The notes under the pieces: generated by a model
Told to the model about the DNA's origin: nothing
What the model saw: the letters and a program-made list of their open reading frames with translations, nothing else
Databases searched by the model: none
Made by a program: the position numbers and the translations under genes
Shown here: positions 44,339 through 52,681 of the stretch, one piece after another
Position numbering within the stretch: position 1 is the stretch's first letter
How the letters are laid out: each line of letters opens with the position of its first letter
Assembly (NCBI GenBank): GCA_003054655.1
Contig: QAYZ01000013.1
Coordinates: forward strand, 496,001-560,000
Direction: 5' to 3'
DNA length: 64,000 bases
Source: Spartobacteria bacterium LR76
GTDB lineage: Bacteria > Verrucomicrobiota > Verrucomicrobiia > Chthoniobacterales > Terrimicrobiaceae

Positions 44339-45871
44339 TTGCGCACCACTTCTCCCGGTCCCGTATACCGAAACTCCGCCGGCGATTCCTTCACGAACCG
44401 CGCTAAATGGCTGATGCTGCTTGCTGCCTTCGGAGTAAGCCTATTGGCCACAAGCGGCCAGTCTTTCTGGATCGACGAGGGCAACAGCGGCTTCAAGGCG
44501 ATTCAGGAAAACTTTGCGTCCTTCTGGGCGATCATGATTCAGGACAAGGGTTCCGACCTTCAAATGCCTCTGTACATGTTCAGCATATGGCTTTGGGAGA
44601 AGCTGGTCGGATCCTCCGAGTTCGCCTTGCGCGCAATGAATATCCCATTTTTCCTAGGTTCCATTGCAACGGTGCTTTTCGCCTTGCGGCAGCGAATGAG
44701 ACATCGCTTCGCATTCGTTGTGCTGGCTTGTCTCTGGCCCATGGTCTGGATCTATCTCGACGAGGCGCGGCCCTACATGTTTCAGTTTTGCGGGGCAACA
44801 CTCCTGTTTGTCGCCCTCGTGAACACCTGCAGCGACGAGCAGGCCCTTTCCCTCGGGGACCTCATCCTTTTCTGCGCGGGCAGTCTCCTGCTGGCGAGCG
44901 CAAGCTTGACCGGAGTGGTCTATGTTTTTTTCTTCGCCGTCCTCTTCCTCTGGCTGGTCAGGCGCTGTCTCCAGAGCATTATTTCCAGCCCGGCCCATTT
45001 ACTGGTCATTGCCTTTGCCTTCCTGTTGATGCTGGCACTGGGCGGCTACTACGCGTGGACTCTCAAGATGGGCGCAAGAGCGTCAAGCGCCGGGCAGACC
45101 AACCTCGTCTCCATCCTGTTTTGCTGGTACGAGCTCATAGGCTTTTCCGGTATGGGTCCCGGACGCAACAGCCTTCGCGAAAGCGGCATCCTGGCCCTGA
45201 AGCCCTATGTCTTTCAGCTTGGCGTACTGTCTCTCGGCCTCGCGGCATTTCTTGGCTGCTCGCTGGCCGCGAATCGGCGATCGAGGGAGGTTCCGCGCAG
45301 AGTGGTTCTTGTCGTCTGTGCGGCAGCGGCAGGTGGCCTAGCCATTCTGGCAGCCGGGATCGTGATGGATTTTCGCGTACTCGGTAGACACCTGATGCCG
45401 CTTGCACCCTTCTTGCTTTATCTCCTGGCAATTCTTCTCTGCTCCCTTTCCCAAAGCCCATCAAGAGTGCTCCGAACCGTTGGCTCGCTCTTCCTGCTCC
45501 TGCTTTTGGTTTCCTGTCTGCAATTACGGTTCGGAACTCGCTTCGCCAAGGATGACTATCGGAACGCTGCGAAAGTCGCACGTCACGCCGTAGAGTCCGG
45601 GCGTTGCGTATGGTGGGCGGCGGATGTAACCAGCGGTCGTTTTTACGGAGTGGATATTGTGGAGCCGACGCGGCCCGGCCATGCCTTTGTCGCTAACAAC
45701 CGCGACACCTCTTTTCTTGCCGCGCTGCCCCCGGCTGACTTGGTCGTCCTCTCCAAGGAAGACATCTATGACCCCAATGGCCATCTGCGAACCCTTCTGC
45801 AATCTCGCGGATTTACCGTCACATCCCGCCTCCCGGCCATGACGATTTACGAGCAGAAGTCCCGAAACTGA
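44339..45871 (+). CDS. PMT/ArnT-like membrane glycosyltransferase (GT39-type fold)
   Basis: A second 510-residue GT-C membrane enzyme. The frame starts with TTG at 44339; an internal ATG at 44414 would cut into the first membrane span, so TTG is preferred, though not certain. The catalytic loop is SFWIDEGNSGFKAIQ (D46, E47). Many TM segments follow (VLACLWPMVWIYLDEARPYM, LLASASLTGVVYVFFFAV, GGLAILAAGIVMDF), ending in a 100-residue periplasmic tail. The DEARPYM motif after TM4 is typical. It is related in layout to the gene at 40327-41808 but not recently duplicated. Confidence 0.78.
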   Translation: MRTTSPGPVYRNSAGDSFTNRAKWLMLLAAFGVSLLATSGQSFWIDEGNSGFKAIQENFASFWAIMIQDKGSDLQMPLYMFSIWLWEKLVGSSEFALRAMNIPFFLGSIATVLFALRQRMRHRFAFVVLACLWPMVWIYLDEARPYMFQFCGATLLFVALVNTCSDEQALSLGDLILFCAGSLLLASASLTGVVYVFFFAVLFLWLVRRCLQSIISSPAHLLVIAFAFLLMLALGGYYAWTLKMGARASSAGQTNLVSILFCWYELIGFSGMGPGRNSLRESGILALKPYVFQLGVLSLGLAAFLGCSLAANRRSREVPRRVVLVVCAAAAGGLAILAAGIVMDFRVLGRHLMPLAPFLLYLLAILLCSLSQSPSRVLRTVGSLFLLLLLVSCLQLRFGTRFAKDDYRNAAKVARHAVESGRCVWWAADVTSGRFYGVDIVEPTRPGHAFVANNRDTSFLAALPPADLVVLSKEDIYDPNGHLRTLLQSRGFTVTSRLPAMTIYEQKSRN

Positions 45872-45898
45872 ATCTTCCGCACTCAATCTCGTTTTCAG

Positions 45899-45914
45899 TT
45901 CAAAATGAATTGAA
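45899..45914. promoter_or_regulatory. Inverted repeat, candidate GbsR/MarR autoregulatory operator
   Basis: TTCAA-N6-TTGAA forms a dyad about 59 bp upstream of the regulator start codon. MarR/GbsR-type dimers bind AT-rich dyads of this kind close to their own promoters. The binding is inferred. Confidence 0.35.
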
Positions 45915-45942
45915 TTCTCCAGCATTGTAGGCCACGCTTCCC

Positions 45943-45965
45943 CTAGCATGCGGCTAGGCATGCGG
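45943..45965 (+). repeat. Tandem near-repeat before gbsR
   Basis: CTAGCATGCGG (45943-45953) is followed directly by CTAGGCATGCGG (45954-45965), identical but for one inserted G. It ends 7 bp before the regulator start codon and would fall in the mRNA leader, possibly as a second operator element. Confidence 0.45.
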
Positions 45966-45972
45966 ACCTGCC

Positions 45973-46461
45973 ATGGAAATTGATACAATCATCTCCGGCT
46001 ATGAACGTGAGCTCACCGGCATTTTCATCGAGTTCGCCGAAGCCTTGGGAATGCCAGCTTCGTTGGGCGCCATTTACGGCTTGCTCTTCGCCTCGCCCGT
46101 AGCCCTCACCATGGAGGAGGTGACCTGCAAGCTGGAAATCAGCAAAGGCTCAGCCAGCCAGGGGCTGCGACATTTGGAAGAGTTTGGCGCCGTGATTCGC
46201 GAGCGTGCGGATGGCGAACGGTCCCACCGGTACAGTGCCTCGCTGGAACTGAAAAACCTCCTCTCCGGCTTTCTCCGCGAACGGCTGGTACCGAGGCTCC
46301 GGCGCGGCCAGCAGCGGCTTTCCTCACTGGAAGAAAGAATCTCCTCCCTGCCGGACAAAACGCGAAAAATCGCCCAGACGCGCGTCGCCAAGCTCGGGCG
46401 GTGGCATCATCGCGCCACGCTCCTGTTGCCACTCGTTCAGAAATTCATCCTCCGCGATTAA
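45973..46461 (+). CDS. GbsR/MarR-family transcriptional regulator
   Basis: A 162-residue winged-helix repressor-like protein. The HTH reads ALTMEEVTCKLEISKGSASQGLRHLEEFGAVI, followed by the wing RERADGERSHRYSASLEL, and a C-terminal dimerisation helix (RQQRLSSLEERISSLPDKTRKIA-like, rich in Arg). GbsR-type proteins regulate osmoprotectant and envelope genes. It sits alone in the middle of the polysaccharide locus and is the only regulator in it besides the terminal PAS protein. Its last 11 codons and stop are duplicated 1.4 kb downstream. Confidence 0.85.
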   Translation: MEIDTIISGYERELTGIFIEFAEALGMPASLGAIYGLLFASPVALTMEEVTCKLEISKGSASQGLRHLEEFGAVIRERADGERSHRYSASLELKNLLSGFLRERLVPRLRRGQQRLSSLEERISSLPDKTRKIAQTRVAKLGRWHHRATLLLPLVQKFILRD

Positions 46462-46476
46462 CCACGCCATGCGGAG
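46426..46476 (+). repeat. Left copy of 51-bp direct repeat flanking the acyltransferase gene
   Basis: This segment covers the last 11 codons and stop of gbsR plus 15 nt beyond. It matches 47837-47887 at 49 of 51 positions. One mismatch is a silent Leu change (TTG/TTA) inside the coding part, the other lies after the stop. Weaker similarity continues for roughly 55 nt beyond both copies. Confidence 0.85.
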
Positions 46477-46625
46477 CCAAACATTCGATCAGCCATCGGT
46501 GATGTATTCTCTCAGAATTCACCGCGGGCGGCAGCTTACTGAGTCATATTGAGCGCACTCCCTCGACTCGGCCCAGGGTTACAACAAGCCAACCTATCTT
46601 AACCACTCATGATTCCTTCTGCAGC

Positions 46626-47771
46626 ATGAATCCGAAATTCTCACCAAGGGATCCGAGTATGCACGCGACATTCTCGCATGGGGAAATCTGCAATGTTCAG
46701 ATATTGCGAGGACTCGCAGCGATATTTGTTATATTTTACCACATTTATCTTTGGGAAGGAAAGAATTTCGGGCGCGGATGGGCTTCCCCTAACTTCTTCA
46801 GGATAGGTGATGCCGGCGTCGATATCTTTTTCACCATCAGTGGATTTATCATGGTTTACATTCAGCCCAAAGCGCTCAGCGACTGGACAAACTACCGCCG
46901 CTTCATCCTGAATCGTATTACCCGCATCTTTCCGCCATATTGGATTGTTTCTTTAGCCCTTTTACCTCTTTGGATTTTGAGACCAGATCTATTTAATAAT
47001 TTCTATCATAATCAGGTAGACATTGTACGTTCATTTCTCTTACTTCCACAAAACTACACTCCCCTTCACGGCGTTGGATGGACGCTCATCCATGAGTTAT
47101 ACTTTTACTTCGTAGTTTCCTTCGCTCTCTTATTTGGATTCCGAACACGAATACTATTCGGCCTCATTTGGGGCGGAATAATTCTCCTTGTCAATTTCTG
47201 GTTGGGCGATAATGCAGGAAGAAGCAGCCCCTTCCTCCAACTCTGCCTCAGCCCGTTCAGCCTAACTTTTCTGCTAGGTTATTTCGTCGGACTTTTCAGC
47301 ACATTGCCACTTCAGTTCCCGAATAAGGTCCACTATACAATCTTGCTGGCTGGAGTCTTACTGTTAATCTACGCTTTTTACTTCCCCCCTCCAGGAGGAG
47401 TGTACCCAAACAACAACAGCCTACGCAGGTTCATTATGTATGGATTGCCCGGCGCGGCATTCCTATTCGCATTTATTGGATTAGAGAAATCATGGAGAGG
47501 CCATTTCAGGATATTTGAGAAAATTGGTAATGCTTCTTATTCAATATATCTCACCCACCTTCCGCTCATTGCAGCCATTTATGCACTTTTCTCCAAGACG
47601 CTACCTCCGGCCCTCAGCTCACATCCGCCAGTTCTGATCGGGATCGGTATACTTTCGCTATGTGTCAGCATTCTTGCTGGAGTCATATTTCATCTATGGA
47701 TTGAGCTTCCCTCCGTAAAACTTGCCCGTAGCCTATGCGGAGTCACAAACAGAAAAATGCCCGCCACCTAG
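46626..47771 (+). CDS. Acyltransferase family 3 membrane protein
   Basis: A 381-residue integral membrane acyltransferase of the OafA/WbpC type. The catalytic His lies in LAAIFVIFYHIYLWEGK, followed by IGDAGVDIFFTISGFIMVY and RRFILNRITRIFPPYWIVS, all diagnostic. About ten TM segments follow. It likely O-acetylates or otherwise acylates a sugar of the polymer. Its codons are clearly AT-richer than those of adjacent genes, and it lies between the two 51-bp direct repeats, both signs of acquisition by recombination. Confidence 0.88.
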   Translation: MNPKFSPRDPSMHATFSHGEICNVQILRGLAAIFVIFYHIYLWEGKNFGRGWASPNFFRIGDAGVDIFFTISGFIMVYIQPKALSDWTNYRRFILNRITRIFPPYWIVSLALLPLWILRPDLFNNFYHNQVDIVRSFLLLPQNYTPLHGVGWTLIHELYFYFVVSFALLFGFRTRILFGLIWGGIILLVNFWLGDNAGRSSPFLQLCLSPFSLTFLLGYFVGLFSTLPLQFPNKVHYTILLAGVLLLIYAFYFPPPGGVYPNNNSLRRFIMYGLPGAAFLFAFIGLEKSWRGHFRIFEKIGNASYSIYLTHLPLIAAIYALFSKTLPPALSSHPPVLIGIGILSLCVSILAGVIFHLWIELPSVKLARSLCGVTNRKMPAT

Positions 47772-47806
47772 CATGGCACATTCTTCAGACCTCCTGCAGC
47801 AGGACT

Positions 47807-47872
47807 TGGCATCTTGTTGCGCGATGCGCAGCCAAATTACCACTCGTTCAGAAATTCATCCTCCGCGATTAA
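47807..47872 (+). pseudogene. Remnant of the 3' end of a gbsR-like gene
   Basis: The in-frame translation ends with LPLVQKFILRD and a stop, identical to the C-terminus of the GbsR protein. The preceding residues (TWHLVARCAAK) still align loosely with its RWHHRATLL. No start or HTH part remains. It sits right after the acyltransferase stop codon and upstream of the second mutase gene, so it marks a former gbsR copy or a recombination joint. Confidence 0.7.
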
Positions 47873-47887
47873 CCCCGCCATGCGGAG
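47837..47887 (+). repeat. Right copy of 51-bp direct repeat flanking the acyltransferase gene
   Basis: Matches 46426-46476 at 49 of 51 positions, offset 1411 bp. It contains the terminal codons of the gbsR remnant and 15 nt beyond. The spacer leads to the second UDP-galactopyranose-mutase-like gene. Confidence 0.85.
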
Positions 47888-47962
47888 GAACCATCCACCC
47901 CACAGCCATCATGACTTCTTCCCGGAATCACCAAGATCGGCGGCGGGCATAACCTAAATCAG

Positions 47963-49102
47963 ATGTCCTCGCATATCTCATCTCTTCCCGAAAAGATCGA
48001 CTATCTCATCGTCGGTGCCGGCTTCGCGGGCATCGTCCTGGCCGAACGTCTCGCATCCCAATGTGGAAAGCGTTGCCTGATCGTTGATCGTCGCAACCAC
48101 ATCGGAGGCAACTCGCATGATGGAAAAAACTCCGACGGGGTATTAGCCCATACTTACGGCCCCCACTATTTCCGGACGAATTCCGATCGGATCATCGATT
48201 ACCTCAGCCAGTTCACGGAATGGCATCCCGTAGAGTATCAGATCCTCTCCTGGGCGGAAGGAAGGCATTGGCAATTCCCTATTAACCTGAACACCTTCGA
48301 GCAATTGCTCGGTCGACCATCCACCACGGAGGAGATGGAAGCGACACTCGCGACGTGGAGGGTTGATATTCCTGTTCCAAAAAATTCCGAGGATGTGATC
48401 GTCTCGCAGGTGGGCTGGAAGCTCTACGAGCTATTCTTCAAGAACTATACCCGCAAGCAGTGGCGACGTGATCCGAAGGATCTCGACCCTTCCGTGTGCG
48501 GTAGAATCCCTGTTCGAACAAATCGCGACAATCGCTACCTTTCGGAGAAGTTCCAGGCCCTGCCAAAAGAGGGCTATACGGAGATGTTTAAAAGGATGGT
48601 CGACCATCCTCTCATTCACGTCTCGCTCCTCACAGATTACCGCGATCTGCCGCCCTCCCTGTCCTACAAACACATGATTTACACGGGCATGATCGATGAG
48701 TTCTACGATTTTCGATTCGGCCCGCTGCCCTATCGCTCCCTACGATTCGAGCCCGAGACATTCGATGTCGAGTTTTGGCAACCCGCCCTTCAGGTCAACT
48801 ATCCAAACGATCATGAGTTCACCCGCATCGTAGAGGTCAAGCATGCGACTGGCCAGGAGCACCCAAAGACCACCATCGTACGCGAGTACCCTGAAGATTT
48901 CGGGCCGGGGAAAGAGCCGTATTACCCAATACCTGCGCCGGATGCGAAGGCCGTCTACTCTCAGTACGCAGCCCTCGCCGACAAAGAAATGGACGTCAGT
49001 TTTGTCGGCAGGCTCGCGACTTACAGATACTACAACATGGATCAGGTGATCGGCATGGCCCTGGCCGAATTTGAATCTCTGAAATCCCGTTACACTATCT
49101 AG
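47963..49102 (+). CDS. Second, divergent UDP-galactopyranose mutase-like protein
   Basis: A 379-residue FAD protein of the UGM family. FAD motif LIVGAGFAGIVLAERLA, NHIGGNSHDGKNSDGVLAHT, the YGPH motif in HTYGPHYFRTN, YTRKQWRRDPKDLD, the substrate Arg in GRIPVRTNRDNRYL, a second Arg in TTIVREYPED, and FVGRLATYRYYNMDQ at the end. All landmark residues are kept, so it is likely active, yet it differs throughout from the mutase at 41833-42999. A different pyranose-furanose substrate (for example a modified galactose) is possible. No gene symbol given because the substrate is uncertain. Confidence 0.85.
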   Translation: MSSHISSLPEKIDYLIVGAGFAGIVLAERLASQCGKRCLIVDRRNHIGGNSHDGKNSDGVLAHTYGPHYFRTNSDRIIDYLSQFTEWHPVEYQILSWAEGRHWQFPINLNTFEQLLGRPSTTEEMEATLATWRVDIPVPKNSEDVIVSQVGWKLYELFFKNYTRKQWRRDPKDLDPSVCGRIPVRTNRDNRYLSEKFQALPKEGYTEMFKRMVDHPLIHVSLLTDYRDLPPSLSYKHMIYTGMIDEFYDFRFGPLPYRSLRFEPETFDVEFWQPALQVNYPNDHEFTRIVEVKHATGQEHPKTTIVREYPEDFGPGKEPYYPIPAPDAKAVYSQYAALADKEMDVSFVGRLATYRYYNMDQVIGMALAEFESLKSRYTI

Positions 49103-49132
49103 ACTGTCACAAACTCTTACAGAGTCCCCGTC

Positions 49133-50671
49133 TTGAAGAAGTTCTTTTCAAAAGTTCAAACGCGATTCCTCGCTGCTCGCCCGCTGCGGGCAGCCTGTTC
49201 GCATTTACTTTTGATCGGCTGCACAGCCACCCTGGCAATCTCCGGCTGCGTTCCAATTGGAAACGGCAGCGGGGCCATAGCGTCCAGAGAGATCATTCTC
49301 AACGGTGCTTTCCCCGCAGCCACAGACGATCGCCGTCACCTTTCACCCTACGATGCCTCCCGGCCGTTTGCCAGCCTCGCCGTCGCGCTTAAGGCCTGCC
49401 GCCCGGGCGACACACTTTTGATGCGCCCTGGAGTCTACGTCGTTCCACCAGAAGGGATCGAAGTCCGCTCCCGCAATATCTCGCTGCAAGGCGACCCCGG
49501 AGCCATCATCAGAACCGCCACCCCTCACTCGCCGGGAATCACTCTTCGCGGCCCAGGCAGCAGAGTTAGTGGCATCACTTTCGACGGCGAGCGTAAGAAT
49601 GAACCCCCGGAACCATCTCCAACCCGGTACCTACTAAAAATTGCCGCTCCGGACATCACCGTCGAACGTTGCCAGTTCAACAACTACTCCGGCACCGCCC
49701 TCCTCCTTGTCGATCAGGCGGACCGCTGCCTGGTGGAGCACAGTTCGTTTTCCAAAGTATCCACCGGCATTATCGCCATTGAACTCGAAAACGCCGGCTC
49801 CGCACCTGACGACAACAAGTTCCTCTTCAACCACGTCACCACCATAGACACCTCCGAAGCGTGCCGGGGAATCAAAGTCGCCACCAACCACGTCGGCACC
49901 ACCGCGAAAGGCAATCTCATCGAAGGTAACACTCTGCGCAATGCCGGGTATGTCGCGATCGAGGTCTTCAACGACGTCTCCACCACATCGGTCATTGGAA
50001 ATCACGTCTATGGATCGCACCTCGGCATCAGCTTCGGATGCGCCAGGGATGGCACCGCCTCAGGCAATACCGTGCAGGCTGCCATATGCGGATATGAAGC
50101 GGCGGAATCCAGCGACATCTCCATAACGGGCAACACCTACAATGGTCAGGACGATACTGGCAAAGTCGTCGGCCGGACCGGCATCGGCATATGGGGAAAA
50201 ACTCCCGCCATTAATACAACTGTCTCCAGCAACACCCTGACCAAGTGTAGCGCCAGGATGATCGACATCCAGAACTCCATCGGCACGACGATCTCGGGCA
50301 ACACCGTCTCCAATCATCGCGGCGACATCATGGTCTACGCCTATAATGGAGCCTCCGATGTCAGCATCACCAACAACATCCTCTCGTCAGACGATTTCGT
50401 CACAGCCGCCATCGGCTTGTCCGCCAACGCGGTCCGCCCGTTCCGCAATGCGATCGTGACCAGCAACTCCGTCTCCCTGCAGCAATCCAATGCCCTGCTC
50501 ACCTTGGCGGCGTTCTCCGGGCAAGCCTTTGAAAACGTCGTGATAGCATCCAATATCTTCCGCTCCCAGGTCGCCCCTTTCGGGCCAGCCTTTCAGGTCG
50601 TCCCCCGGACGCTGCCCCGGCAATTCGCATTTCGCGACAATGTGGGTCTCCCCCGGCCGCCCGCACCATGA
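49133..50671 (+). CDS. Right-handed parallel beta-helix lipoprotein
   Basis: A 512-residue exported protein from a TTG start (49133). A long n-region is followed by CTATLAISGC, a lipobox at C39. The mature part opens with PFASLAVALKACRPGDTLLMRPGVY, the DUF1565/pectate-lyase-like start, and then repeats N-, G- and I/V-rich coils (GNTLRNAGYVAIEVFNDVS, VSSNTLTKCSARMIDIQNS, ITNNILSSDDFVTAA) typical of PbH1 repeats. Such proteins in EPS loci are lyases, epimerases or surface anchors. No single catalytic set is clear by eye. It overlaps the flippase gene by 4 nt. Confidence 0.83.
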   Translation: MKKFFSKVQTRFLAARPLRAACSHLLLIGCTATLAISGCVPIGNGSGAIASREIILNGAFPAATDDRRHLSPYDASRPFASLAVALKACRPGDTLLMRPGVYVVPPEGIEVRSRNISLQGDPGAIIRTATPHSPGITLRGPGSRVSGITFDGERKNEPPEPSPTRYLLKIAAPDITVERCQFNNYSGTALLLVDQADRCLVEHSSFSKVSTGIIAIELENAGSAPDDNKFLFNHVTTIDTSEACRGIKVATNHVGTTAKGNLIEGNTLRNAGYVAIEVFNDVSTTSVIGNHVYGSHLGISFGCARDGTASGNTVQAAICGYEAAESSDISITGNTYNGQDDTGKVVGRTGIGIWGKTPAINTTVSSNTLTKCSARMIDIQNSIGTTISGNTVSNHRGDIMVYAYNGASDVSITNNILSSDDFVTAAIGLSANAVRPFRNAIVTSNSVSLQQSNALLTLAAFSGQAFENVVIASNIFRSQVAPFGPAFQVVPRTLPRQFAFRDNVGLPRPPAP

Positions 50672-51942
50672 ATCTCCCACCAGCGGTTACGAAGATCATC
50701 TCCAGCCGACTCTTCCGGCAGGCCTCCCATATGATGGGATGGCAGGCCCTTACCAAATGCATCAGCTTCTTCGCGGCGATCTGGTCGGCTCGCTGTCTGG
50801 GCCCGGAGAACCTTGGCAAGTCCGGCCTTGTTTTGTCGATAGTGGCTCAGGCAAGCCTATTAACTACACTAAGTATCGAAGCTCTTTTGGTTCGCGAGTA
50901 CAAACAAGGCAGTCCTGAACGACAGCAACATCTCATCGAGATCTACACAACATTAAGAGTATCGATCTCCATTGTTTTCACATTGATTGCACTCCTAGTC
51001 GCCGCGACAGCTTTCAGGGATTCGCCATACTTTTGGGGGATTTTGGTTGGAATCCCCTATTACCTGATAAATGCCAATAATGCGTCATGGCTATTGATGG
51101 CAAAAGAGAACATGCCGGCCAACTCGCGATCAGCCGCCGTTACGTCCGTTGCAATCGCCGTCCTGACATTCACATTTTTCCGCCCGTACCAACCAGCCTT
51201 TTCAGACATTGTCGTCATCTCGATCGCCTCGTTCCTTGGTTTCATTCTTGCCTGGAAGGCTGCCGATGATAGATGGCTCCCTCGGATAGCGAAACTCTCA
51301 CTCCTTGCCGATGGTGCCAGATTGGCTTGGGAAGGACGCTGGCTCTTTTTAATCGGCCTGTTTGCCTACTTGTACACCAGCCTGGAGCAGCCTCTCGTCG
51401 GCATTCTCGCCTCTGCCGAGGACTTGGGTCTATACAGAACAGCAACGAACCTGGTCGGCACGCTTCAGCAGTTTCTGTTGCTTATCCCTACACTCCTTTA
51501 CCCTCGTCTCATTGAATGGAAAAAGAAAGGCATCAAACCCTTCTGGCACCGCCAACTTCAAATCGCCCTCCTCTTATTTCTCGTGGGTTCTTTGATATCG
51601 CTGTCCTCTTTCATTCTGGCTCCGATTTTTTATCCCATACTTTATGGCCCGGCATTTTCAGGCGCAGCCATTCCGTTCACTCTGCTTGTAACCGCTAAGT
51701 GCCTGATACTGGTGGAGGGCATTTTCTCCTGGGGACTCCTGGCTTTACAACGTGAAAAGCGATTACTATTATTAATGGTAATCACCGCCTCCATCGCAGT
51801 CCCTCTTTATTTCACTATAATTCCAAGATATGGAATAATTGGGGCCGCCGCCACGAACCTGGCGATGGAAGCGCTGTTTTTTGCAATGTGTTTCGCATTA
51901 TCATGGAAACTTTCACATAAACATCAAAATGAATCGCTTTAA
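50668..51942 (+). CDS. Wzx-like flippase (polysaccharide biosynthesis membrane protein)
   Basis: A 424-residue MOP-superfamily flippase with about twelve TM segments. The start is typical (AVTKIISSRLFRQASHMMGWQALTKCISFFAAIWSARCLGPENLGKSG in outline). Family features include FLIGLFAYLYTSLEQPLVGILAS and YRTATNLVGTLQQFLLLIPTLLYPRL. It would move undecaprenyl-linked repeat units across the inner membrane. Its base composition turns distinctly AT-rich over the second half. It overlaps the beta-helix gene by 4 nt and the next methyltransferase gene by 14 nt, so all are probably co-translated. Confidence 0.88.
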   Translation: MNLPPAVTKIISSRLFRQASHMMGWQALTKCISFFAAIWSARCLGPENLGKSGLVLSIVAQASLLTTLSIEALLVREYKQGSPERQQHLIEIYTTLRVSISIVFTLIALLVAATAFRDSPYFWGILVGIPYYLINANNASWLLMAKENMPANSRSAAVTSVAIAVLTFTFFRPYQPAFSDIVVISIASFLGFILAWKAADDRWLPRIAKLSLLADGARLAWEGRWLFLIGLFAYLYTSLEQPLVGILASAEDLGLYRTATNLVGTLQQFLLLIPTLLYPRLIEWKKKGIKPFWHRQLQIALLLFLVGSLISLSSFILAPIFYPILYGPAFSGAAIPFTLLVTAKCLILVEGIFSWGLLALQREKRLLLLMVITASIAVPLYFTIIPRYGIIGAAATNLAMEALFFAMCFALSWKLSHKHQNESL

Positions 51943-52681
51943 GGAAATCGTTCGGCAATGGTCGGTCAAGAATTCTCGTATTCGAAATCTGCGCGCCCTG
52001 TATTTGCTGCTTACAGGAAAAGCCAAACCGCTGGGTCTCTCCCATATCTACTCCTATCAAGAGGAGCAGGCGATTGGCCCACTTCAAAGGGAAGAAGCCT
52101 TGTTTTTATTCGCCCTTCTCCGAGTGGTCCGACCGAAGCTCGTTGTTGAATTTGGATTTCTCCGTGGAGACAGCGCCCTGAATTTCCTTGCTGCAATCGC
52201 TCCGGAGGGACGCCTCTTGAGCTATGACATCTCAGACGAAGCCGAGCACTACGCAAAGCTATATTTTAGCGATTATGGACATTTCAAGTTTCTGAAAAAG
52301 TCACAGACTGAATTTTCACCACAAGACCTTGATTCCCAGTTAGTTGATTTCGTCTTTCTCGATGCCGCCCACGACCTGGAGCTCAATCAAAAGACATGGC
52401 AACTTTTACATCCTCATCTTAGCGAAGAGGCTATCGTCGCCATCCATGATACAGGAACTTGGTCTCGCAAGCATTTGGGACCTCTCCAGAATCGTCATAT
52501 CGCGAAAGAAAATTGCACATGGATATCCGAAACTGAACTAGCGCACCAGCCGGACGAGCGCAAATTCGTAAATTGGATTCGTGAAAAGCACCCTTCATTT
52601 TCCACAGTTAACTTACATACTGGAAACACCTTGCGTCACGGGTTAACGCTAATTCAAAAATCCAGATACCTCGATGTCTAG
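51929..52681 (+). CDS. Class I SAM-dependent methyltransferase
   Basis: A 250-residue protein starting at the ATG at 51929 inside the end of the flippase gene. The SAM motif is KLVVEFGFLRGDSALNFLAAI, with acidic LLSYDISDEAEHYA, then VDFVFLDAAHDLELNQKTWQL, the motif of Methyltransf_24-type sugar O-methyltransferases (FLDAAHD). The end HGLTLIQKSRYLDV overlaps the next gene by 8 nt. It probably O-methylates a sugar or a GT product; family assignment by motif. AT-rich like its neighbours. Confidence 0.82.
   Translation: MNRFKEIVRQWSVKNSRIRNLRALYLLLTGKAKPLGLSHIYSYQEEQAIGPLQREEALFLFALLRVVRPKLVVEFGFLRGDSALNFLAAIAPEGRLLSYDISDEAEHYAKLYFSDYGHFKFLKKSQTEFSPQDLDSQLVDFVFLDAAHDLELNQKTWQLLHPHLSEEAIVAIHDTGTWSRKHLGPLQNRHIAKENCTWISETELAHQPDERKFVNWIREKHPSFSTVNLHTGNTLRHGLTLIQKSRYLDV

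Noticed and set aside
47722-47952. 76-codon frame across the acyltransferase end and repeat
   Set aside because: Different frame from the gbsR remnant, no start signal and no similarity; a by-product of the repeat.
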